Source: a virus. From it: 30,066 nt of DNA. The DNA is taken from IMG/VR virus record IMGVR_UViG_3300027777_000104, positions 1 through 30,066 of that record. One strand, written 5' to 3'. Shown one piece after another: positions 1 through 8,763 of the stretch. Made by a program: the position numbers and the translations under genes. The notes below the pieces were generated by a model. That model had not been told where the DNA came from. It did no database searches and saw nothing but the letters and a program-made list of their open reading frames with translations. Numbering within the stretch: the stretch's first letter is position 1; each line of letters begins with the position of its first letter.

Positions 1-3000
1 ATCATGGCTATGATATTTGCATCAATTGAGGCTTTTTATAGATTAATGGATGATGTTCACTCAGATGCTTGGTCAAAAAGATTACATCCATATAGAAAGG
101 CCGCGGTTTACGGTGATGACAAGTCAAGTACAACAACTGATTCTAAAAATTTAACACAAACAACAAACACACCAAATTTAAGTAATATTCCAGTTTATCC
201 TTGGCCACAATATTATGTTCAGACAAATTCTGATAAAGGAGAACAATATGAATTAAGATACCCTGGAGACCCAAGAGAAATTTCAAGAACAAAGGCAAAT
301 AATTTTGATGTATGGCCTGAAGTTCAATTTGTTGAGGAATACATGAAAGGATTGGCTCAACGTTCAAGTCCAAACAATGGTCCATCGGGTGATAACAACG
401 AGGGACGTTCAATAAATAAAATTACAATCAACGCAGTTGAATTCCCAACTACAAATATACCTTATACTGATTATGATACTGTTAAGTTTTTATATGAAAT
501 TTATGAAAGGGTTTTATTAGCGACTTATTGGGATAGAATTTCTACATCTGGTGCCACATCATTATCTGTATACAATACCTTATCTGATTTAGAAGTCACC
601 AACATTAGACAATCCTTAACAGGAACAAGTCCTGCATTAACTAAAACTCTTAAAAATATTGCATTTACACCAAATAATTATTTGGGTGTTTTAAGACAAA
701 TATCAAATGATGGTACTGGTACAAGTTGGCAACAACTTATTAGAGGTATTTTTACTTCTGAATACTTAAGAGGAATTACAACAAAAGATTATGCAATTTT
801 AGAAGATAGTTTAATAACCGCAGCATCCACATCTACAGAAAAAAGTGTTGAATCTTTAAAAAATGTTGATGAATATGTTAAATCAACAAAGTCCACAACA
901 ACAGACATTATGGATGTGTATCCATTTAGAAGTGATACGTGGTCTAAACAACATTTAGCAAATATTAAACAAGTTAAGTACGACAGATATACAACAAAAA
1001 ATAGTTTATATCTTAATACTACAAAGAAATATATTACAAACTATCAAGTTGGGGTTACTGATAATAACCAAAACAAACCTTTTGTTAATAATTCATTTTT
1101 AACATCACAAACACCTATAGTAACAACAACCTTTAATAATTTTTATGCGACAAGAAGAGCTACGGAAGTATACCTCCCAACTGAAGGTCCTTTAAATTAT
1201 GTAAATAAAACAGGAAATGTTTTTCCTGAACAAACAGTGTCAATGTTGAATACACCGTTCTTTATTAATGCCTTACAACAAGATGTGCAAGCTGACAGAA
1301 ACAATGGTGTCACATCACCATACATTAAATCCGCATATCTTTTTTTAAATTCATTACCATTGTCAAATCTTAGTGAAAGATATTTTTCATTAGAACCACC
1401 TGATTGGTCTTGGGGTACTGACCCAAATGAGGGTACTTATTTGGATTATATTTTTGCAACATTAACAAAATTTGGCGGTGTTCATAGATTACCATATTCT
1501 TGGATATTAAAATACGGTTCTATTTGGCATAGATATAAAACATTTGTTGAGACAAATGTAGATATTTTAGATTCTGTATGGACAAATGTAAATGCGGCTA
1601 ATTTATATGACCCAGCAACAAATTCGTTAGAAACTCAATATACATTTAAAAATCAAAAAAATGAAAACTTTAATATTGTTGGTCAATTTAACAATACTGT
1701 TAGTGGAAATACAATATCAATAATGAATCTTGGATTTTATCCAAAATTAATGAATGATGTTTATTATTTAATTGCTGGACAAGATTTAATAACAGGATAT
1801 ACAAATACCGAAATTCAAACCGCGGTTAATGAAGGTTTGAATGTTGGTCCTATTAGTAATTCTGCAATTTCATTACAAAATGGTTTTGACCCAAATAACC
1901 CAAATAGAAGTTTAAATATGAATGTTTGGTTTAGTTCTTTTGACACTAAAAACTCAACCAAATTTAAAACATATCAACAACAAAAAACTATTTTAATTCC
2001 AAGTTTTTCAACAAAGTATAATCAAATTAGTTCTGAATGTTTTAAACAAAGTACAACGGGTAATACATTAACTTTAACTCAAGAGGTGTTTAATAACTCT
2101 GCGGTGTATAATGGTTCGGCTAGAACATTTTGGACGGCACCAAATTATGGTTATTTTGAATTACAAAGTATTACTAAACCAAATTACAATGAATATTTTA
2201 AACAAATTTTTACTGGTGATTCAAAACAAAATGCGGTTAAATTTGGTCAAACATATACAAAAATTGAAGATGTTTTTGGAACGTTTAAGAAAGAAATCTT
2301 AGATTCATTTGAAACTGAATTTTTAAATTTTACAAAATCTTATAATGATTTACCTGCCGACCAAATATCAGGTAGTACATTTATTAATAGAAACTTTCAA
2401 TCAATCATGGGAGAAATGTTAACAATACAATATGTTGATAATACCCAATCATATGACAATTATATTACAACTTGTAATAATTCACAAAGAACTAAGATAA
2501 GCGATGTGATTAATTCATTTATGAATTATAACATAGCTTTTAAATATGGTAACCCAAGTAACTTTGATAGAAAATTATTTGGTTCTTTTACAACATTACC
2601 TGAATTTAAAGTTGTTGACCCATATACCTACAAACCTTATGTTCAAAATACATTACCTACTGATGGTGGTACTTTAACATTTGCACAGTCATATACATTA
2701 AATCCCGATGCTTGGAAAGCAATGTATACCAATGTTGGATTTGCAACACAACCAGGTATGACATATTCAAACAATGGTAGTTATTATACTGATTTCTTCC
2801 CAACAATGAATGTTGAGTTTAGTCAGGCTAACGTGGTTAATTTTGCACCTCTAATTAAAATATTTGGTACACAAAAATTAATTAATAATGGTACGTATAA
2901 TGCGTCTTCATTTACAACAGCAATTAATGACTATTACCAAAGTAAAAATTTATTCTTAAATAATACGTTAACTCAATTGTTTTCAACACTTCAAAAAGAT

Positions 3001-4764
3001 TTACCAAATGTCCAACAAACAAATGAAAAACCAATTTTATCGGCAATTGATGGTATACAAACAAAAGTAGAATTTTGGGAAACCTTTAAAGCTTTTAATG
3101 ATAAATGGATTGCGGGTGGTAATTTCAAAGACAGAACATTATTCCAAGATGTTTTATTTTTAGATAGAGCCAATAGAGATATTGGTGATGTTGTTTATGT
3201 TGATATTTTTAAATTAAAAGATTTCTTTTCAGGAACAACATCTTTGGATACCAGATGTATTGATTTCATAAGTAAAATTGTTGCAGACAATCAATTTCAA
3301 ATGATGCCTATGCCGGCATACATTAATTTTTGGGGTGTTGGTGATGTAAAACAAGGTGAAACACCAAATGCAGAACCAACAAATGATATGGCTAATTCTT
3401 TGTTTGGGACATACTTGGATGTTGATTATAGATATTCATCTCCAAGATTTGTATGTTATTTCGCTGGAAAACCAAGTGAACATTTAGATATGCGAGAAAA
3501 TCCTGAATATAAATGGAAAACAGATGCTTTTGATTTTACACCATCTAGAATGCCTTTAATTGATAAATTACAAGGAAAAAAAGATTGGGCGCAATCAAAT
3601 AGGGTTGTTGCGTTTAATGTTGATTTTGGAACACGAAATCAAAGTATGTTTTACAGTATACAATTAGACCAAAATGCTGCCGCGGCAACAACTGAAAGTA
3701 ATAGAGTTATTACAGATATGGGTAACCAAGCTGGCGGTACAAGGTCAAACACTCAAAACAATAGTTTATGGAATTATTATAAAAATAGAAGTTATGAATG
3801 TAGAGTTGAATCAATGGGTAATGCAATGATTCAACCAACAATGTATTTTAATTTACGTTATGTTCCAATGTTTAGAGGTCCTTATATGATACAATCTGTT
3901 GAACATTCAATAGATGCTGGACAATTTAGAACTTTTTTTACTGGAATTAGAATGCCATTATATTCATTACCATTAATAGAACAACAACTTATGACTCTTA
4001 ACACTAGTTTATTGTCTGAATTGGTTCAAGAAGTTAGAAGACTCAAAGAAACTGCAACAACAACTGCCCAAGCAAATGTTAATATTATTACAATTGGAAA
4101 TTCTATCCAACTAAATGGTAAATATACATCTTCTGATTCTGTTGAATGTCTTAAAGATATTCAAAACGCAAATGTTAGATATCAAAAATATACTGGTGTT
4201 GAAAATACAATTCAAAGATTATCATATGGTGATATGGCAACATTGTTAAAGGAAAATGTTAGTTCTAAACCAACTAGAGCAATGATATTCTACACATCTT
4301 ATATAAACGCACATGATGATAATAATTTTGTTACATTTAATTTTGATTTAGCGGGAACTCAATTAGGAGGTACGCCATATCCTAAAATATCATATGCTGA
4401 AAAAGAAGTGTTTTTTACAAAAACATATGCTTGTAAAACAAACCAAAATGGTACTACAACACCATTTGCCGTATTTACTGATTTTAAAAACTCAATAGAT
4501 TTTATGGAAAGTTATTATTTTAATAAACAAGCTGGTAGTTCAAAAAGTTTGATTAATGTTGGTACTAATAAGTGGATAACTAAACAAGATTATATTGATA
4601 GTATGGTGACAACATGGCTTGGATATTGGCCAACTAAAAAGTTTAATAATCCACAAGAAGAACAAACATTTATTGTTAAAAATCAAAATAAAGTACCTGA
4701 TTTGAAAAAAGCGGCATCTGAAGTAGTGGAATTAATGATAAAATTTAATCTTATAAGTTTTTAA
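1..4764 (+). CDS. Giant virion structural protein, possible tail hub (5' partial)
   Basis: The frame is open from base 1 and the first ATG (base 4) leads straight into what reads like mid-protein sequence, so the true start probably lies upstream; at least 1586 codons are present. Composition is rich in Asn, Thr, Tyr and Phe, as in phage structural proteins. Around residues 1286-1319 the segment GPYMIQSVEHSIDAG followed by QFRTFFTGIRMP resembles the end of gpD/gp27-type tail hub domains, where a 'VEHSI...F.T...G.R' pattern recurs. Residues about 1330-1350 look helical. The last ~100 residues (FAVFTDFKNSIDFMESYY, then an aromatic-rich helical tail) faintly resemble glucosaminidase-type peptidoglycan hydrolases, which would parallel the lysozyme domain of T4 gp5. 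Both assignments come from motif resemblance only. The stop is 24 bp before the next gene. Being a virion protein is likely; hub identity is tentative. Confidence 0.6.
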   Translation: MMAMIFASIEAFYRLMDDVHSDAWSKRLHPYRKAAVYGDDKSSTTTDSKNLTQTTNTPNLSNIPVYPWPQYYVQTNSDKGEQYELRYPGDPREISRTKANNFDVWPEVQFVEEYMKGLAQRSSPNNGPSGDNNEGRSINKITINAVEFPTTNIPYTDYDTVKFLYEIYERVLLATYWDRISTSGATSLSVYNTLSDLEVTNIRQSLTGTSPALTKTLKNIAFTPNNYLGVLRQISNDGTGTSWQQLIRGIFTSEYLRGITTKDYAILEDSLITAASTSTEKSVESLKNVDEYVKSTKSTTTDIMDVYPFRSDTWSKQHLANIKQVKYDRYTTKNSLYLNTTKKYITNYQVGVTDNNQNKPFVNNSFLTSQTPIVTTTFNNFYATRRATEVYLPTEGPLNYVNKTGNVFPEQTVSMLNTPFFINALQQDVQADRNNGVTSPYIKSAYLFLNSLPLSNLSERYFSLEPPDWSWGTDPNEGTYLDYIFATLTKFGGVHRLPYSWILKYGSIWHRYKTFVETNVDILDSVWTNVNAANLYDPATNSLETQYTFKNQKNENFNIVGQFNNTVSGNTISIMNLGFYPKLMNDVYYLIAGQDLITGYTNTEIQTAVNEGLNVGPISNSAISLQNGFDPNNPNRSLNMNVWFSSFDTKNSTKFKTYQQQKTILIPSFSTKYNQISSECFKQSTTGNTLTLTQEVFNNSAVYNGSARTFWTAPNYGYFELQSITKPNYNEYFKQIFTGDSKQNAVKFGQTYTKIEDVFGTFKKEILDSFETEFLNFTKSYNDLPADQISGSTFINRNFQSIMGEMLTIQYVDNTQSYDNYITTCNNSQRTKISDVINSFMNYNIAFKYGNPSNFDRKLFGSFTTLPEFKVVDPYTYKPYVQNTLPTDGGTLTFAQSYTLNPDAWKAMYTNVGFATQPGMTYSNNGSYYTDFFPTMNVEFSQANVVNFAPLIKIFGTQKLINNGTYNASSFTTAINDYYQSKNLFLNNTLTQLFSTLQKDLPNVQQTNEKPILSAIDGIQTKVEFWETFKAFNDKWIAGGNFKDRTLFQDVLFLDRANRDIGDVVYVDIFKLKDFFSGTTSLDTRCIDFISKIVADNQFQMMPMPAYINFWGVGDVKQGETPNAEPTNDMANSLFGTYLDVDYRYSSPRFVCYFAGKPSEHLDMRENPEYKWKTDAFDFTPSRMPLIDKLQGKKDWAQSNRVVAFNVDFGTRNQSMFYSIQLDQNAAAATTESNRVITDMGNQAGGTRSNTQNNSLWNYYKNRSYECRVESMGNAMIQPTMYFNLRYVPMFRGPYMIQSVEHSIDAGQFRTFFTGIRMPLYSLPLIEQQLMTLNTSLLSELVQEVRRLKETATTTAQANVNIITIGNSIQLNGKYTSSDSVECLKDIQNANVRYQKYTGVENTIQRLSYGDMATLLKENVSSKPTRAMIFYTSYINAHDDNNFVTFNFDLAGTQLGGTPYPKISYAEKEVFFTKTYACKTNQNGTTTPFAVFTDFKNSIDFMESYYFNKQAGSSKSLINVGTNKWITKQDYIDSMVTTWLGYWPTKKFNNPQEEQTFIVKNQNKVPDLKKAASEVVELMIKFNLISF

Positions 4765-4788
4765 GATATTTATATAAAAACTATAGTT

Positions 4789-5013
4789 ATGAATATTAAA
4801 CAACATTTAGACAATTATCTTGGTAAGAATACCAGATATACCGAAAAAAATGCCGGAAATGGATTTACCGAAGTGTGTGATTTGGACACAGGTAGCTGTT
4901 ACACTGTTAGAGATAGAGATGGTCTTATTGAAAGAGTAGACAACACTTTAAAAACTAATAGAAAAGTCCAAGTTGAAACACCACAAGGTTTTAAACAATT
5001 ATTAAATGGTTAA
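4789..5013 (+). CDS. Small protein of unknown function (74 aa)
   Basis: This is a compact 74-residue soluble protein with no signal peptide or membrane segment. It has two cysteines (CDLDTGSC, residues ~30-37) inside a likely beta-hairpin, then a charged region and a QGFKQLL tail. I do not recognise a family. The start at 4789 is the only ATG near the beginning and follows an AT-rich 24-bp gap containing TATTTAT. Its end overlaps the next start by 8 bp, suggesting translational coupling with the acidic 226-aa protein. It is real by position and frame: it fills the gap between two coding genes on the same strand with no conflicting reading frame. Confidence 0.65.
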   Translation: MNIKQHLDNYLGKNTRYTEKNAGNGFTEVCDLDTGSCYTVRDRDGLIERVDNTLKTNRKVQVETPQGFKQLLNG

Positions 5014-5686
5014 AAAAATGGGAATAGACATTAAAATAATTCAAGAGATTAAGAGACACAACTCAATTAATAACTACATAATGGAGCAAGATGCCTTGGG
5101 AGATGTTCCACCTGCAGACCCAACAGCGGCACCTGCACCCGACGCTGCAGCGGCTCCTGGCGGAGACCCAACATTAACAGCACCACCAGCATCACCTGAA
5201 GTTATTGATACTGCAACAGACACTGAAGTTGAAAAAATTGATAATGTCGGACAAAGCGAAGAATCAGATGATGATTCTGGTAGTGAAGAATTGGATATTA
5301 CAGATTTGGTTAATTCACAAAAAAATGTTGAAAGTAAACAACAAGAATATTTTGACATGATGTTCAAACAAATTGAAGGTCTACAAACCAAGTTAAATGC
5401 TATGGATGATGTATTCAACAAATTGAACAGTATGGAAGAAAAAATTGAACAATACAGACCAAAAACACCGCAAGAAAAATTAGAATTAAGAAGTCTTGAT
5501 AGTGGTCCGTTCAACCAAAAACTTTCTGATTTTTTTGATGACAAACAAGATGACATGGAAAAAACTGGTAAGAACGAATACGTGTTAACATCCGATGATG
5601 TTGAAAACATTGTACCTTCAGATATTAAAAAATCATTTGATGAATACGGTGCTGAACCCACTGGAACTTCATTTAAAATGGGTTGA
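5006..5686 (+). CDS. Acidic Ala/Pro-rich protein with coiled coil, unknown function
   Basis: The 226-residue product has four visible parts: a helical N-terminus (residues 5-30), a low-complexity Ala/Pro/Asp linker (33-66), a strongly acidic stretch (EESDDDSGSEELD, 85-97), and a probable coiled coil (103-150, repeating hydrophobics such as MMFKQIEGLQTKLNAM). A charged C-terminus follows. No catalytic motif is visible. This architecture would suit a scaffold, chaperone or tail-assembly adaptor, but that is inference. The start at 5006 overlaps the previous stop by 8 bp; an in-frame ATG at 5018 (MGIDIKII) is an equally good start. A strong terminator follows directly, so this gene ends a transcription unit. 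A 195-codon antisense frame over it is a low-complexity shadow. Confidence 0.7.
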   Translation: MVKKMGIDIKIIQEIKRHNSINNYIMEQDALGDVPPADPTAAPAPDAAAAPGGDPTLTAPPASPEVIDTATDTEVEKIDNVGQSEESDDDSGSEELDITDLVNSQKNVESKQQEYFDMMFKQIEGLQTKLNAMDDVFNKLNSMEEKIEQYRPKTPQEKLELRSLDSGPFNQKLSDFFDDKQDDMEKTGKNEYVLTSDDVENIVPSDIKKSFDEYGAEPTGTSFKMG

Positions 5687-5710
5687 TTTTTAACAACTTT
5701 TTACTATATT

Positions 5711-5740
5711 AAAGGGGTCACGTTGTGGCCCTTTTTTATT
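5711..5740 (+). terminator. Intrinsic terminator ending the upstream structural unit
   Basis: An 11-bp stem (5711-5721 with 5725-5735, two G-U wobbles) closes a 3-nt loop and is followed by a T-rich tract (TTTATT). It lies 24 bp after the stop of the acidic 226-aa gene and just before the promoter of the gp32 gene. It is the clearest intrinsic terminator in the window and separates the structural genes from the replication cassette. Confidence 0.8.
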
Positions 5741-5752
5741 TGGCGAAATGAT

Positions 5753-5781
5753 TTGACGAACAGAAAAATAACAACTATAAT
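5753..5781 (+). promoter_or_regulatory. Promoter for the gp32 / replication cassette
   Basis: TTGACG (5753-5758) and TATAAT (5776-5781) are separated by 17 bp, close to the canonical housekeeping-sigma promoter. The -10 runs on as TATAATTTA, and the -35 is preceded by T (TTTGAC), so it also partly fits the Bacteroidota pattern (TTTG ... TAnnTTTG). It sits directly after the terminator and 32 bp before the gp32 start, with an A-rich leader. This is consistent with an early or middle promoter read by host RNA polymerase. Confidence 0.6.
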
Positions 5782-5813
5782 TTATAAACTAACAATCTAA
5801 TTAAACAAAAAAC

Positions 5814-6662
5814 ATGATGAGTTCACTTGACGCAGTACTTTCACAGTACGAAAAAAACACACAGTCTTTCGGAGACTCTAACCGAATGTCCCAAGAGGAA
5901 AGAATGAAAAAGTATTTTGCTTGTATTCTTCCACAAGGGCAATCTCAAGGACAACGTAGAGTACGTATCCTTCCTACACCCGATGGTTCTTCACCTTTCA
6001 AAGAGGTTTGGTACCACGAATTACAAGTGGGTGGTAAATGGCAAAAATTCTATGACCCAGGTAAAAATGACAATGAGCGTTCACCTTTGAATGAGGTTCA
6101 CGATGAGTTAATGTCTACCGGCAAAGAGTCAGACAAAGAATTGGCTAAACAATACAAATCTCGTAAATTTTACATCGTAAAGGTTATTGACCGTGATGCT
6201 GAAGACGAAGGTGTAAAGTTTTGGCGTTTTAAACACAATTACAAGAATGATGGTATTCTTGACAAAATCATTCCAATTTGGAGACAGAAAGGTGATGTAA
6301 CTGATTCACAAAAAGGTAGAGACCTTATTGTACAGTTGGTTAAATCTAAAACTCCTGGTGGAAAAGATTACACAACAATCCAAACTATTATGCACGATGA
6401 CCCAGCACCTCTTCACGAGACTGCTAAGGTTATGGAAGAGTGGTTGGCTGATGAGTTGACATGGAATGATGTTTACTCTAAGAAACCTGTAGAATATTTG
6501 GAAGCAATCTCTCGTGGTGAAGAACCTCGTTGGGATAGTGAAACAGGTAAATACTTGTATAGTGATTCAGGAGATATGATGATGGGTGGTTCTAAATCAG
6601 CACCTGCGGCTCCTGCTGACCCACAATTATTTGACGAACCTGCTGAGGACTTACCGTTCTAA
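5814..6662 (+). CDS. 32: Single-stranded DNA-binding protein, gp32 family
   Basis: The 282-residue protein is close to T4 gp32 in length (301) and layout: a basic/polar N-terminus, a central OB-fold core (residues ~34-215, including ACILPQ, RRVRILPTPDG and VKFWRFKHNYKNDGILDKI) and a disordered acidic C-terminal tail. It would coat single-stranded DNA at the replication fork and recruit replication and recombination partners through the tail. Two features are odd. The zinc ligands of T4 gp32 (His plus three Cys) are absent: where T4 has CPVC this protein has SPLN, and its only cysteine is C37. The C-terminus ends in EDLPF, like the tip of bacterial SSB. Two adjacent ATGs (5814, 5817) are possible starts; an A-rich leader rather than a Shine-Dalgarno precedes them. 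It is the first gene after the promoter. Confidence 0.9.
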   Translation: MMSSLDAVLSQYEKNTQSFGDSNRMSQEERMKKYFACILPQGQSQGQRRVRILPTPDGSSPFKEVWYHELQVGGKWQKFYDPGKNDNERSPLNEVHDELMSTGKESDKELAKQYKSRKFYIVKVIDRDAEDEGVKFWRFKHNYKNDGILDKIIPIWRQKGDVTDSQKGRDLIVQLVKSKTPGGKDYTTIQTIMHDDPAPLHETAKVMEEWLADELTWNDVYSKKPVEYLEAISRGEEPRWDSETGKYLYSDSGDMMMGGSKSAPAAPADPQLFDEPAEDLPF

Positions 6663-6673
6663 TAAAACAAAAC

Positions 6674-6709
6674 ATCATGTATGGTATCTTGTATGGTACC
6701 ATACATGAT
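6674..6709 (+). promoter_or_regulatory. Long perfect hairpin between gp32 and uvsX
   Basis: A perfect 13-bp inverted repeat (6674-6686 and 6697-6709) extends, through one G-U and one G-C pair, to a 15-bp stem with a 6-nt loop (TTGTAT). It fills most of the 62-bp gap. There is no run of T after the stem, so a simple intrinsic terminator is unlikely. It may protect the abundant gp32 mRNA 3' end, serve as an RNase processing site, or be a binding site for a dimeric protein or for gp32 itself. Confidence 0.6.
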
Positions 6710-6724
6710 TAATTTATAACACAT

Positions 6725-7735
6725 ATGGCAATCAAGAAAAACGATTTTAATTCAGTAAAGAAGAAATTCTCAACTTCGGCGAAGTATAAACCACAAAGAT
6801 ACTTTGACTTGGGTAAAGATTTCTTGGACGCTGTAGGACTACCAGGACCCGCCATAGGACACTTGAACATGTTCTTGGGTCACTCTGATACAGGTAAGAC
6901 AACGGCTCTCGTAAAGGCGGCTGTATCAGCTCAAAAACAAAACATTCTTCCCGTGTTCATTATTACCGAACAGAAGTGGAGTTTTGAGCACGCAAGACTT
7001 ATGGGTTTTGATTGTGACGAAGTGGTTGACCCCGAAACAGGAGAGTTAGATTGGGATGGATTTTTCATCTTCAATAACAATTTCTCTTACATTGAACAAA
7101 TCACAGATTATATTAATAGTTTGTTAGATGCTCAAGACAAAGGTGAATTGGAATATGATTTATTGTTCCTTTGGGATTCAGTAGGTTCAGTTCCTTGTAA
7201 GATGACTTACGAAGGTAAAGGTGGTAAACAACACAACGCAGCGGTTCTTGCCGACAAGATTGGAATGGGTATCAACCAACGTATTTCAGGTTCTCGTAAA
7301 TCTGATTCAAAATACGAAAATAGTTTGGTTATTGTTAACCAACCTTGGGTTGAACTTCCTGACAATCCATTCGGACAACCAAAGATTAAGGCAAAAGGTG
7401 GTGAAGCAATTTGGTTAAACTCATCTTTGGTATTCTTGTTTGGTAATCAAAAAGGTGCGGGAACAAACAAAATTTCTGCAACAAAAGACAAAAGAACTGT
7501 TAAGTTTGCAATCCGTACAAAAGTTTCTGTTATGAAAAACCACATCAATGGTTTGGGATATGAGGATGGAAAAATCATCGTAACACCACATGGATTCTTG
7601 GCAGGAAAAGACGCAGCAGAAGAGAAAGTATCTATTGAACAATACAAGAAAGAAAATGCTGAGTATTGGAAAGAGATTATTGGGGCTGATGGAGATTTCA
7701 GCTTGTTTGAGGAAAAAGAAAGTGAAACAGTATAA
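6725..7735 (+). CDS. uvsX: UvsX, RecA-like recombinase
   Basis: The 336-residue protein has the RecA/UvsX core. Walker A is GHSDTGKT at residues 52-59, the putative catalytic glutamate is in TEQK (E82), Walker B is LLFLWD at 146-151 followed by SVGSVP, and the loop-2/DNA-binding region lies around VIVNQPW...KAKGGEAIW. UvsX forms filaments on single-stranded DNA and drives strand invasion in recombination-dependent T4-type replication, helped by gp32. It is somewhat shorter than T4 UvsX (391), mainly at the termini, and ends in an acidic tail (FSLFEEKESE). The ATG at 6725 gives a conserved-looking basic N-terminus (MAIKKNDF). It lies 62 bp after gp32, across the hairpin, and 10 bp before the rnh start, fitting one early operon. 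Confidence 0.92.
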   Translation: MAIKKNDFNSVKKKFSTSAKYKPQRYFDLGKDFLDAVGLPGPAIGHLNMFLGHSDTGKTTALVKAAVSAQKQNILPVFIITEQKWSFEHARLMGFDCDEVVDPETGELDWDGFFIFNNNFSYIEQITDYINSLLDAQDKGELEYDLLFLWDSVGSVPCKMTYEGKGGKQHNAAVLADKIGMGINQRISGSRKSDSKYENSLVIVNQPWVELPDNPFGQPKIKAKGGEAIWLNSSLVFLFGNQKGAGTNKISATKDKRTVKFAIRTKVSVMKNHINGLGYEDGKIIVTPHGFLAGKDAAEEKVSIEQYKKENAEYWKEIIGADGDFSLFEEKESETV

Positions 7736-7745
7736 ACAATAAATT

Positions 7746-8756
7746 GTGAAGACACTCTTAGTAGATGGTGATAACCTATTTAAAATTGGATTCCATGGGG
7801 TCAGAGACCTCTTCGTGGAAGGAAACCATATCGGGGGTGTCTTTCATTTTATCAATACCCTCAGAAAACAAATTGATGAACACAACTACGACAAAATTAT
7901 TGTCTTTTGGGACGGTGACGACAACTCTGCCGTTAGACGTAAATTATATCCTAACTACAAGTTAAACCGTAGACAGAGTATGAACGAGTTTAAACTTGAG
8001 TCATACCACACCCAAAAACAAAGAGTAAAAGAATACCTTGAAGAATGTTTTGTTCGTCAGGTAAGAGCAACTGAATGTGAGGCGGATGATTTAATTGCCT
8101 ACTATTGTCAGATTGCTAACGAAGAATCAAAAACAATATTATCGGCAGATAAAGATTACTTCCAATTAATTGATGAACATACATCAATCTATTCACCAAT
8201 TTCCAAAGTCACATTTAAAGTTGGTGATAAAGTTAAATTTGGTGATACAGAATTTCCACACTATAACGTATTGACACTTAAGATATTAACTGGTGATAAG
8301 TCAGACAATATCAGCGGTATATTAAGATTGGGTGAAAAGAGTGTAATAAAATACTTTCCTGAGATGCTTGATTCTATAGTAACTTTTAACCATATTTTAA
8401 CAAAGGCACAGGAACTTTTAGAACAAGACAAAAACAACACAACTTTAAAAAATATTGTAAGTGGAAAAACAAAAGACGGAGAATTCGGAGAATCATTCTA
8501 CCAAACAAACAAAAAAATCGTGGACTTACAGAATCCACTCATTTCTGACGAAGGTAGGGTACTTGTTGAACAATATTATGCCGACACTTTAGACCCTGAA
8601 GGTAGGGGTTACAAAAATCTAATTCGTATGATGACAGAAGATGGATTCTTCAAATATCTCGGTAAGAGTGATGATGAATTTATAAAATTTATACGACCTT
8701 TGATGAAATTGACAAGAAAAGAAAAAAGACAACACAAACAACAAATAGAAAAATAA
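7746..8756 (+). CDS. rnh: Rnh-type 5'-3' nuclease (RNase H / flap exonuclease)
   Basis: The 336-residue protein matches the 5' nuclease (FEN/T4 RNase H) superfamily. Acidic metal-binding residues appear in order: LLVDGDN (D7, D9), VFWDGDD (D56, D58), ECEADD (E110, E112, D114, D115), ADKDYFQ (D135, D137) and LTGDKSDNI (D184, D187). The last begins the helix-turn-helix that grips DNA. In T4 this enzyme removes RNA primers and adjacent DNA from lagging-strand fragments, stimulated by gp32. It is slightly longer than T4 Rnh (305) and carries a highly basic C-terminus (RKEKRQHKQQIEK). The start is GTG at 7746, chosen because the conserved LLVDGDN motif begins three codons later and no upstream ATG is available. 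A role as a general 5'-3' exonuclease (T5 D15-like) cannot be excluded. Confidence 0.88.
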   Translation: MKTLLVDGDNLFKIGFHGVRDLFVEGNHIGGVFHFINTLRKQIDEHNYDKIIVFWDGDDNSAVRRKLYPNYKLNRRQSMNEFKLESYHTQKQRVKEYLEECFVRQVRATECEADDLIAYYCQIANEESKTILSADKDYFQLIDEHTSIYSPISKVTFKVGDKVKFGDTEFPHYNVLTLKILTGDKSDNISGILRLGEKSVIKYFPEMLDSIVTFNHILTKAQELLEQDKNNTTLKNIVSGKTKDGEFGESFYQTNKKIVDLQNPLISDEGRVLVEQYYADTLDPEGRGYKNLIRMMTEDGFFKYLGKSDDEFIKFIRPLMKLTRKEKRQHKQQIEK

Positions 8757-8763
8757 AAAAATT

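Noticed and set aside
5074-5661. A 195-codon open frame on the minus strand opposite the acidic 226-aa gene
   Set aside because: It is Ser/Cys-rich low complexity mirroring the Ala/Pro/Asp-rich sense frame, has no neighbours on its strand and no recognisable motif. The sense frame fits the operon.
7447-7755. A 102-codon minus-strand frame within uvsX
   Set aside because: It is fully covered by the conserved uvsX frame and shows a shadow composition with no motif.
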